From the NCBI GenBank assembly GCA_002633005.1, contig NMRA01000256.1, positions 346,120 through 406,119 on the forward strand: 60,000 nt of DNA, in the 5' to 3' direction. The notes under the pieces were generated by a model. That model was not told the DNA's origin, made no database searches, and saw only the letters and a program-made list of their open reading frames with translations. This DNA comes from Phoronis australis (lineage: Eukaryota > Phoronida > Phoronidae). The position numbers were made by a program, and so were the translations under genes. Shown piece after piece: positions 24,101-31,313 of the stretch (positions are counted from its first letter, which is position 1; every line of letters begins with the position of its first letter).

Positions 24101-25658
24101 ACCTTTTTCAAAGGTTTTTTTGATGATATTGGCATATTTTACGAATGCACGTCAATTCTTCACTTATTTCGCACAAGGTGAATACATTTTGCTGATAGTT
24201 GGAGTATACGAAATTAACTGAATATACAATTACACAGATTTATCATAGTTAACGGATGTGTGAAATTAACTGTCAATAACCAAGCATCACCAATTTCCGG
24301 TGTCCAAATGATGTAATGAAACAGCCTACAGTTATTGAGTTATATCATCCTATTCCAATGAAGTATTTCACTCCATCGTTGGTGAACAAGTTATTACAAT
24401 ATACCTTATGTATGTTTACATTATACCATATGTATGAGGTGTCACATGTGAAGGGATTAATTAAATAAGGGGTGAATATACGGTGTTCAGGCCTTAGAGG
24501 TTTGTAGTATAAGGATTTAGGGCTTTGCGTCGACACTTTCTGATGTGCAAATTAGTGTGGGACAACAGGGGCGGATCTAGGATTTTGAGTTAGGGAGGCC
24601 AGGGCACATGAATAAGAAGACTTTCGGCAGATGCGCGCGCCCAGCCTAAAGTGTAGGGGTGCAGGGGTCTCGAATTTCTAAAAAAAAATGGTAAATGGGG
24701 ATCGTTCAGGGCCTATGCATTATTTATTCAGCTCCCGAGCCCCCCTGGTTGCACATGTGCTAGTCAGCGATTCGCACCCCAACTGCCAAATGGTATCTGG
24801 GTTACAATTTTAGGGGGGCATGGCCCCCTTGGCCCCCCTAAATCCGCCACTGGACAATGTATTATTTTTCCAAATAACCGTGAGTGTGCAGAATGAGGGT
24901 GGCAGCGAAGTGAGTGGAGATTTACCATGCCTAGCAAGATATCTTGAAACTTCGTTGTGGATTTCTGAAACGAAATTGATAAAAATAGCAGTTATTCATA
25001 ATGGAGTTGTGATACTGCTAACGAGTAGTACAATGCAAAATTGTCAAATGGAGAATTATTATAATGTACCGGTTGCAGGACTAAAACTTGGTGGACATTT
25101 CGACTCCTTAGTTATCATTAAAAAGGGAAAACTAGGCGTCGGAGCTCAAACGAGGTGGAAATTTACAAAACTTGATCACTGTGTCACACCTCTTGTTTGA
25201 AGAATTATTTTTGTTAATTTTGTGTGATTAAAATGTTCAAAATGTCTTTGATAGCAAGTTAAGTATGCCATATTGTCCAAAAATGGTCCCCTTAACAGTA
25301 GTGTTAAGTGGTTGGGAAATTGGAAAAAATGAATTATGACCTGAGATCCTGGCATTTTCACAAAGCATGTTTTATGCTCAGGTTTATTAAATGCATTAGG
25401 TCGCTTGCCAGCTGGAAGCAGTGAATGGCAGTGAACGCTTCTACTCTTTGTGCCTGGCCTAACACGAATTTGAGGTTGTTGATGGGAAAAAGAAGTTTGT
25501 GTGTTGTTCTGCATGTTTATGTAATAATGTTATTTTATATTTGTGTTATGGTTTGTTCTTGTTTCAGCCTTGTTCATTTCCTTTTGGATGAGATAGTTGG
25601 CAGTACCGTCCATAGATGTCTCCACCCTATGCTTATGGAAGCCAGTGTAAGTTATTGA
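953..25658 (+). CDS. VPS51: VPS51, GARP/EARP complex subunit (21 coding exons)
   Basis: Vps51 is the shared small subunit of GARP (with VPS52, VPS53, VPS54; endosome-to-trans-Golgi retrograde tethering) and EARP (with VPS50; endosomal recycling). Coding exons: 953-971, 1673-1780, 2441-2619, 2982-3137, 3519-3592, 4571-4703, 5039-5127, 5830-5938, 6876-6979, 10584-10683, 11143-11243, 11853-11932, 12490-12626, 13928-14050, 14603-14701, 17190-17330, 19634-19744, 20264-20382, 20924-21047, 21248-21360, 25568-25658. All introns are GT-AG and every phase matches. They sum to 2310 nt, predicting 769 aa, close to the human protein of about 780. The reading is co-linear with vertebrate VPS51 throughout, for example [20 protein letters not shown] in exon 3 and [15 protein letters not shown] in exon 17. 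The start ATG at 953 sits in an AAAATGG context. The exact C-terminus is uncertain (see findings). The introns are full of mobile elements. Confidence 0.97.
3519..12626 (+). CDS. VPS51: VPS51 exons 5-13: helical rod region
   Basis: Residues about 155-463. Recognisable blocks in order: [20 protein letters not shown] (exon 5), [16 protein letters not shown] (exon 6), [16 protein letters not shown] across exons 7-8, DVLEFVDLG (exon 9), [17 protein letters not shown] (exon 11) and [18 protein letters not shown] (exon 13). Exon 11 has an open reading frame upstream of its real acceptor. The start at 11143, after ccctttcag, is chosen because it joins exon 10 in phase and restores similarity. Intron 9 (6980-10583) is long and contains two TIR elements. 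This part forms the CATCHR-like helical bundles used in complex assembly, by analogy with the family. Confidence 0.94.
3918..4200 (+). repeat. Dispersed repeat, copy 1 (VPS51 intron 5)
   Basis: Shares a recognisable series of blocks with 7013-7330 in the same orientation: CTGCCAAATGTAAT, CTTTTGTCTAC, TTAATTCAAACAGCT and GCAATATGGC. The copies are diverged and gapped. Ends are not defined. It may be a fragment of an old transposon. Confidence 0.55.
6020..6440 (+). repeat. Dispersed repeat family R, copy 1
   Basis: Member of a family recognised by ordered blocks: gga(c)CC(t)AAAAATGTCCAAATTT at the left, then CATCTTGAACATT, ATAT(c/g)AAA(c/t)(a/g)AAATTT and TTTTGC(t)AT. Other copies lie near 19860-20050, 38820-39115 and 50580-50925, all on the + strand. 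No coding capacity or terminal inverted repeats were seen. This copy is the most diverged on its right side. Confidence 0.5.
7013..7330 (+). repeat. Dispersed repeat, copy 2 (VPS51 intron 9)
   Basis: Second copy of the block series at 3918-4200, in the same order and strand (TTGCCAAATGTAAT, CTTTTGTCTAC, TTAATTCAAACAGCT, GCAATATGGC). A segmental duplication within the gene or two insertions of one element would both explain it. Confidence 0.55.
7608..8185. mobile_element. Non-autonomous TIR element, Harbinger-like
   Basis: A 578-bp element with long terminal inverted repeats: GGGCTGTTCCAGTAAAATCT at the left and the complement of CAGATTTTGCTGGAACAGCC at the right, both followed inwards by a G- or C-run. 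It is flanked by TTA on each side (7605-7607 and 8186-8188), a 3-bp TWA-type duplication typical of PIF/Harbinger. There is no transposase frame. The interior repeats CAACCACCCATAA three times in variant form. It sits in VPS51 intron 9. Confidence 0.8.
9646..9902. mobile_element. Mariner-like MITE, copy 1
   Basis: About 257 bp, bounded by CAGTACAAGGCAAAAATAAT at the left and the inverse of a matching end (TTTGGCTTGTACAGTG) at the right. It has the same terminal family as 14750-15008. Located in VPS51 intron 9. Too short to encode transposase. Confidence 0.65.
13928..25658 (+). CDS. VPS51: VPS51 exons 14-21: C-terminal region and stop
   Basis: Residues about 464-769. Conserved blocks: [17 protein letters not shown] (exon 15), [19 protein letters not shown] (exon 16), [20 protein letters not shown] (exon 17), QLYEEGVRK (exon 18), [20 protein letters not shown] (exon 19), [12 protein letters not shown] (exon 20) and [18 protein letters not shown] (exon 21). 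The serine-rich stretch in exon 18 is a linker, as in the human protein. Intron 20 (21361-25567, 4.2 kb) begins 20 bp from a copy of the CTCF-like monomer repeat. The ORF stop is TGA at 25656-25658, but GTAAGT at 25647 is a possible donor to a further small exon. Confidence 0.93.
14750..15008. mobile_element. Mariner-like MITE, copy 2
   Basis: 259 bp in VPS51 intron 15. Left end is CAGTACAAGCCAAAATTATT and the right end is the inverse of CAGTTCAAGACAAAAGTAAT. About 33 bp of imperfect inverted repeat extends to GACAAAATA. TA dinucleotides flank both ends (14748-14749, 15009-15010), as expected for the Tc1/mariner superfamily. Confidence 0.75.
15494..16806 (-). mobile_element. THAP-bearing DNA transposon remnant
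   Basis: Terminal inverted repeats GGAGAATGCCAGCC and GGAGAATGCCACCC (13 of 14 match) enclose 1313 bp that contains the THAP frame at 16348-16680. The flanks read TTTGAA and TTTAAG, compatible with a decayed TTAA target. THAP domains occur in P-element and Kolobok transposases, and TTAA duplications are typical of Kolobok, so that assignment is an inference. No intact catalytic domain was recognised, suggesting an internally deleted copy. It lies antisense in VPS51 intron 15. Confidence 0.55.
16348..16680 (-). pseudogene. THAP zinc-finger domain fragment (transposon-derived)
   Basis: A 110-codon frame with the C2CH signature of a THAP domain: [10 protein letters not shown] (C-x4-C) near residues 19-28, a conserved tryptophan in LRKWLAVV, and VCGRHF (C-x2-H) about 50 residues after the second cysteine. 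The AVPTIF-type motif that closes a complete THAP domain is not visible. The frame then runs to a stop without any recognised domain. THAP domains bind specific DNA, here presumably the transposon's own ends. Whether ATG 16680 is a real start, or the frame is an exon with an upstream acceptor, is open. Confidence 0.6.
17416..18689 (+). mobile_element. CTCF-like monomer repeat element, copy A
   Basis: About 1.27 kb in VPS51 intron 16. It starts at TTATGTGCCCACATAT and CATATTGCCGTCATCTCTGT, and ends at TGCTCTTGTTGT. It consists of diverged monomers of 133-148 bp. Each contains aggatctttattaaattt-type sequence followed by a GCGCCnCCTAGTGGC-like core, near 17593, 17740, 17888, 18021, 18303, 18450 and 18585. 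Three core types recur in order (TGGCAATTTT, TGGCCATTTT, TGGCAGTTTT). The flanks are two halves of a tRNA-related repeat, so this element inserted into it. No protein is encoded. Confidence 0.8.
18721..18870 (+). mobile_element. tRNA-related SINE-like repeat, copy 1 (right half)
   Basis: Right half of a repeat also found at 35865-36215 and 57982-58225. Shared blocks are TGCTGAACTCAAGGC, CTGCATTAGGGCTAATCTC and GATAATGTAAC. The left half (CTTATTGAAGATATTAGC) lies at about 17365-17412, and CTCF-like element copy A separates the two. Confidence 0.55.
19747..19845 (+). repeat. 36-bp minisatellite at the exon 17 donor
   Basis: Two full units of 36 bp (19747-19782, 19783-19818) and about 0.75 of a third. 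Each starts CAGGAACTTGGTCATACACG or a close variant. The first unit begins two bases into intron 17. Because 36 is divisible by three, reading through the donor gives a continuous frame of 12-residue repeats ([11 protein letters not shown]-like) ending at 19852. Confidence 0.85.
19860..20050 (+). repeat. Dispersed repeat family R, copy 2 (partial)
   Basis: Lies in VPS51 intron 17, just after the 36-bp minisatellite. It carries the right-hand part of the family: CATTTTGAACATTTATAT, CATGTTATTGATAACGTTTT and GCATGGTCGCAAGACCCAAT. The left part is missing. Confidence 0.55.
21382..22120 (+). mobile_element. CTCF-like monomer repeat element, copy B (degenerate)
   Basis: Begins TTATGCACCCGTATAATATG, only about 20 bp after the donor of VPS51 exon 20, then CATATTGCTGTCATCTCTGT. 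Cores lie near 21663, 21818 (GCGCCCCCTAATGG), 21969 and 22099, spaced 130-155 bp. The characteristic right end is not recognised, so this is a truncated or decayed copy. Confidence 0.65.
23241..23370 (+). repeat. 26-bp tandem repeat, five copies
   Basis: Five units of 26 bp, CAGTGTGGCTTAGTGGTCCA plus GAGGTA, with one to three changes in the outer units. Each contains TGGCTTAGTGG, which resembles a tRNA A box. The last unit continues into AGGTCATGTTCAACTCTTGA, which looks tRNA-related. In VPS51 intron 20. Confidence 0.9.
23435..23890 (+). repeat. Degenerate GT-rich minisatellite
   Basis: Imperfect repetition of TGGATGTGTTTGAAGTTGTG followed by TATTATGTATTTA-like sequence, roughly every 40-60 bp, with many changes. 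Apparent reading frames through it are by-products of the low complexity. Confidence 0.7.
24566..24852. mobile_element. hAT-like non-autonomous element
   Basis: 287 bp bounded by CAGGGGCGGATCTAGG and the inverse of CAGTGGCGGATTTAGG (14 of 16 match). Flanking sequence shares GGACAA on the two sides, but a clean 8-bp duplication is not visible. The interior has C- and G-runs and no coding capacity. CAG...CTG ends and this TIR are typical of hAT-type MITEs. Confidence 0.7.
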
Positions 25659-26595
25659 AGCATCTTAAGAACACAATTACTTTAAAAATTTGATGATAAC
25701 GCAATGTTGAAATGTGAGGAGGAAACCAAAGTAGTGTAAATCAACTGTACTAAGTCAGGATTTTATATTTGGTGTTAACAGTAAATTGATTTTTTTATGA
25801 GATGCTTTTCAATTTTTAGAAAACTACAATGCCAGTGTATTTCAATGTCTAATTGTTTGGTTCAGTAATAATCATTCATTCAGTTGTTCTTTATATCTGA
25901 AAATTATAATTTTAATTGATAAATTTTTCAAAATTCAAACAGGCAAAAGAGAGGTAGAGAAAATTGTGCCAAGCGACATAGCACGATAAATTAAAACATG
26001 ATTTTTAAAAACTTTGCATTTCAACACTTTAGGTTTTTCAGACTGTGGCAAATATTGTGAACTGTTAACTCGTCCAAGTCTTTGAGAAAGAAAAAATATG
26101 TCATGAGATATCGTTTTCCAGCCTCCAGCTAATTAGTTGCCTATTGAGAGCTATAAGACTGAGTGAGCATGTCTTGTTTGCTCACCTTTAATATGTCAAG
26201 CTCTGGTCCTCAGGTGGTACAGCTTAATTAATCAGAAACTTCATTTTAAGTGCTTTCAGACACTTCACAATCATTTATATTGTCCTAGAAGTGATCCATT
26301 GCATTTTCACTTCACATTACTCCTGGCAAATGTCACGTAAAAATTGCAAAATGTGTCGATAGCCATGGGTGTTAAATCATTTTCAACAAATTCCAAGCCG
26401 TATGGTGGTGATGTTAGGCTGGTAGTGGTTGTTATCCACTTCCATGGCAACAGCAAAATGCAGTGGAGCCACCATGTGCATTTTATTATGGCAGTCTGCC
26501 TTAATGAGATGTTTACATTGTGTCAAGTCATGCATAGTGGAGTAGAATAATTATGTGCATTCTCTACAGTCATACTTAGGCTAATGGATCTGACA

Positions 26596-26690
26596 ATGGT
26601 GGCAATGATGCACACACATGCAAGCAAGCACACACATACGCTCACGCACACGCTCACGCTCACGCACACACACGTGTATGTATATATTTT
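26596..26690. repeat. (CA)n-type simple repeat with CTCACG interruptions
   Basis: CACACACATGCAAGCAAGCA followed by several CGCTCACGCACA units, then ACACACACGTGTATGTATAT. This is low-complexity alternating purine/pyrimidine DNA. Confidence 0.9.
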
Positions 26691-27760
26691 GTATATATTG
26701 TGGTCGCATATTGTTGTCACTCTGTCCGGTTTGATAAAATTTGGCTCAAGGGTGTTGAGCATCACTGAGGTGGTGCCTGCCACTTTTCAATCTCACCAGT
26801 CTCCCAGGACTAAAGGAGCAAGACTTTTATTCTTTTTTTGGGGGGCATAACGTAAAATTGCCGTGAGGACTTGACAGGGGCCTCAGGGGTCTCGCACTCC
26901 ACTGATTTATCAACATTATTTAGAAAACGCTTTGCCCAGTCACACACTGTGTGTCATAAAAGAGATAAGCATACCAGCAGCTGACGCAGCAAGTAGAACT
27001 ACTCTCGTTTATCACATTGGTGCAGACTCACAGTTGAACTGTGGTTTTCTGTAGACCCCAGACCGTCCCGAGTTGTACCATATACCAACTCCGGATGGTC
27101 TCTCACGACGATTAAGCGTTATGGAATAGCATTTCCAGATACTATCTAGAGAACCAACTAACCGATTTCAATGAAATGTCATACAGGGGTATGTGCTTGC
27201 ACCAGTCAATTTGCAGGTGGATTCAACCATTGCAGTACCCCCTAGTGGCCATTTTGGTCTTGACAAGAGACTTTTGTATATTTTTGGGTAAGAGCATTTT
27301 TGGATATCTAGAAAACCATTTATGGATTTTAAAGAAACTTGACACAGAGGTACGTGGCACCAGTGGGTTGGTACCAGGTAAATCTTAGTACTACAGCACC
27401 CCCCAGTGGCCATTCCATGTTGGAGATGATAGCAGCAGGTTCCCCTTATGTTATTTTATCTCTATCTTTGTATTTGCCAAACTTCACGATTTTTCATTAT
27501 GAAAAGTAGAATAGACCTGTTGCTTTTTGGATGCCTAGTGCTGTGTCCCTTCGGGACACACTTTTTACTTGTTTCTTTGTAGCAAATGTTGAACACTGTA
27601 TTTTTTATTTTTTGATTTCATGTTAGTTTTAAAAGGTGAGGTTCCAACATTTTTGCCATTTCTGGCTATTGCACCTACCCCTTGTGGTCAAATTGCTGTC
27701 TCCTTGTACCTTACATGGAACTGATGAGTACCCCTAGAAACACACCATAGTATTTACTGT
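26690..27760 (+). mobile_element. CTCF-like monomer repeat element, copy C (degenerate)
   Basis: Possible left end GTCGCATATTGTTGTCACTC near 26703. Cores are GTACCCCCTAGTGGCCA at 27234, GCACCCCCCAGTGGCCA at 27396 and a weaker one near 27672. The right part carries TACCCCTAGAAACACACCAT, matching the right-end sequence of copy A. It starts close to the (CA)n tract, 1.0 kb downstream of the VPS51 stop. Confidence 0.55.
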
Positions 27761-27769
27761 TGACTGGAC

Positions 27770-30700
27770 ATATATGGATGTGTCCTGTTACTCTTGATAA
27801 GGTTTTGACATCTTGATCATATCTGCCTTTAAGATCATGTAGGCTCCTATCCACTATTCTGTTCATTTAGTCATATATCTACAAAAGTATAGAAATTATT
27901 TCCATTAAAGTGTATATTATCTGCAAGTCTGTTGTAAGCTTTGCCAATCTGCCATTGTGTCACACGATCTTGTCTTTTTAGTAAAATTTAGCAGGTACTC
28001 ATAACCAAACAACGGCATCAATAACATACCCACATATCTTTTTATGTAAATTTTTAAAATTATGTCTCAAAAATGCTGTTGTGATTTTGTAAAATATCAT
28101 TTTATAGTCCCTATTGTAAACTGGGAACAGTTACATGTATTCCTAACAGTGCTTTGGAGACTAGTGCACAAAAATAGTTACTATAAGTTTCATATGAATC
28201 CAATGGGCCATTTCTGGAATATGATGTTCCAAAGTCACCCAAATCTGGAATTTTTCCAGGGCCTCGCATAACCTTAAACATAGGTGCACATAAAGAAGAT
28301 GCTAAAAAAATGTCAAAATACAACTAATACTACCGAGGTTCACACAGCAGTTTCAAAGGCTAAAAGCTAGCGAAAATGCTTGCATTTTAACCAGATAGAT
28401 GAGCTGCTCCTGACGGGATGATTTTCGACGACAGTGAGTTTGTTTCCTCACCACCGGAATCTCTGTTAAGCAAAAAATTGATGTCAGAACACGTACTAAA
28501 CTCTCTGCCATAAACACATTAATGTGACGATAAACAAGGACCTCTAATCACTGCACATGTGTGCCCTTTGAAGTATGTGATCTGGCTACAAAAATGCTAG
28601 GAAAATCTCCATTAGTTTTGGGTAACACAAAGCACTAGCAAGACTTGTAATCGACTGGTGGTTTTTACTGCTTGTGAAACTTTCAAAGTGCTAGATAAGG
28701 GAAAATTCTGTGTCAGATGGGCCCCACTCAGAATAGTACATCTTCTGATAGGGATATTGTCTTCACCAGGGGTATGTTAGTAGTCCTTGGATTTAGTCTA
28801 GAAGAGTGTATCAACTTGAACAAAAATGCTCAATAACTGCCTCGTTGAATCTGTTTACACAACCTTTGAATAGTGTTTTGCTCTGTAGGATATCAGTGGG
28901 CATAATGAACATAGATGTGTTTACATTTAGATATTTTTACTCATCACATGTGTATATGCATCTGTCTAGCATCACATTAGTATATGCTTCAGCCCCTATT
29001 TAGCCAGAGGGGAAAAAATATTTGTCACAAGTTTCTTATTTATCTTCTGTATTGTTCTGTTGTGTGTTTTGTTGCCTAATTACGTATTATATGAAATTAC
29101 TCCAACCTCTGTAGGTGGCCCGGTTATCTTACCTTTTGTGGGTTTAAGTGACAGGTAAATTAGACATGACTGAAAAGTATCAATTAAGGTTTGTTTATGT
29201 GTTTATTAATTGATAATGCTGTAGAATGGGTGATAGACCATATCTGAGTGACAGCCTTTATACCTGCTGCTGGTATTGCTTCATGCCCGCTGTCATAATC
29301 ACCATCTCCATTAAAGTCTTAGCAGTGCTAATTAGCTCTAGTTGAAAGCAGAAACCTCAAACTGGAATCAATGGACTTAGTGGTGTTGAATGTTGCCATT
29401 GACATAGTCAGTGAAGTGATAGGTCCATTGTCTTATGATGCCATGCACGTTGCTTTACAAGTAGATTGCTAAATGTCACAATAATTCAAGTTTGATTTCC
29501 AGTACAAATGTTTCATAGTCCCTAAGTCTTGATGATACTTTGTACATACATGCCTGTCATTAATAAGGTAGGTGTACTACTATTAATACAATGTGCTAAA
29601 TTTGACCTCGTCAAACTTAAACCATTGTCACCTTCCTTTTAATATTGAATTTCCTTGCCCAATCACTTAGCATTGCTAATTACTAGTGCCTTGGAAAAGA
29701 CTACAAATGAGTAATGTAAATCAGGCTTGTCAAAAAAATTTTGAATAAGCTTGATGACTGGTCACCTTTACCACTACTGAATTCTTAGCTGGTAAAACCT
29801 TACTGTCACAAGCTGTTTTTACACAGGGAAAAGTTGTCACGGTGCAGGTTGTGACGTCACAAACATACTCCACTTATGTCTCGCTTACACAACATTAGAT
29901 CGCAAACTGGATCAGCATTAGTCATTTGCACGAAGACTGTCTGCGCATTCTCGCATAAAAAATGGCGATTCTCCAAACCACACGAAATGCCATATATGCC
30001 ATATATGCGCTTTTGAGCAATTGTAACAAAGTTGATCCCTTCCGCCTTGTCCCACTTTGTGTTTAGACATGTACTTAACACTGGAATTTCTGATACTTAC
30101 ACCTCTTAGTTCAATGTTTTGCTACAAATTTGTGCACTGTCTCTGTTTTCACCAGTTTAGAGCATTTTTATCATCATCTTCAGAATCTGTTGATAGGCAT
30201 CGATAAAATGGGAACAGTTCTTAAATGTATTTGTGCTTTTTAGTGTCATTTTTCCTAAGGTTTCGGAAGTTCTGTGTCACTCCACTGTGGTGTCCATTTT
30301 GTTGACTGGGCTACTTTCAATTCAAAAATTGAAGTTCTTAAGTTTGAGTTGTCACTTTTAGGACACCCCATAAAATTTCCTCCTTACACAAATGTGTCTG
30401 TACTAAACAATTTTTGTCTGTTGGCCTCAACTAAGACAAATGTAAATGGCAAATTATGTAAATAGTATACACTTCCACTGACATTACTGTAGTTCTCTAT
30501 TTTGCACATTAATAATTGTCCCAGTATGTCGTTGTTCCATTTTTCAAAGACCCACTGCTTTGCTACAAATAGACAATTCTCAACGAAATTTGACAAAATA
30601 AAATTTCATTTGCATGCCATGTTGTATACTAAAAAGTGAAGAGTTACCATGATAACTACTGTTTGTCTATGAAACGTCAAAATTTATTGTTTCTTTAATT

Positions 30701-31312
30701 GTTCACACTATTCACTCAAAGTGATTCAGTCCTTTTTCGGAATATCCGCCCATGGGCCTATTTTTGGAAATTCCTGGTACGAGGTGGTTTTGTTTTAACA
30801 TATTGATTTTGTTCCCACTAACTGTGAATTGTTGACTGTCTGCTTTCCTGTACTGAAAAGGCGCTGAACAGGTTTTGTTCATTTTACACGGTCAATATTT
30901 GGAATAAGTTGTCTGTTTACTAATTTGTAGGAAGTCTGATTGTTCCTGATGGTGTTTGATCAATTTTCTTGTGAATTGTTGGGAAGCTTTGTGAACAGCA
31001 CTTGACTATGCAGTGAACGCTTTGCAGAATGTTTTTCCCCTCTTCAGGCGAAAACCCAACGAATGAATATGAAGCTGTCAAACATGTGTTCAGAAGCATT
31101 TAATGTGACGTAATCTGCAAGGAAAATGTTTTTTGGGGATCAGCTCCATGACTGATTCAAAGTCACGACTCAGTTTTGGTAGTGGAGCTAAAACAAATAG
31201 AAGTGTTTTAAAGGTATTTAACAGTACAGATAAAGTCAGCAGCCTCAATTTCAACAAATATCTGGCAGTGAGAATTGGGGATTTGTAGTAAATCACAAAC
31301 ACAACAGATTTT
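27770..31312. other. Intergenic, no gene or clear repeat seen
   Basis: About 3.5 kb of AT-rich DNA downstream of VPS51. There is no open frame with a recognisable domain and no tandem array beyond a small double CCATATATG near 29990-30010. A few AATAAA words occur (30598, for example), but none could be tied to the VPS51 3' end. Confidence 0.5.
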
Positions 31313-31313
31313 A

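Noticed and set aside
24820-25200. 126-codon + strand frame in VPS51 intron 20
   Set aside because: Starts inside the hAT-like element's low-complexity end; no recognised domain and no splice context.
26523-26783. Cys/Val/Ser-rich frame on -
   Set aside because: Translation of a CA/GT simple repeat.
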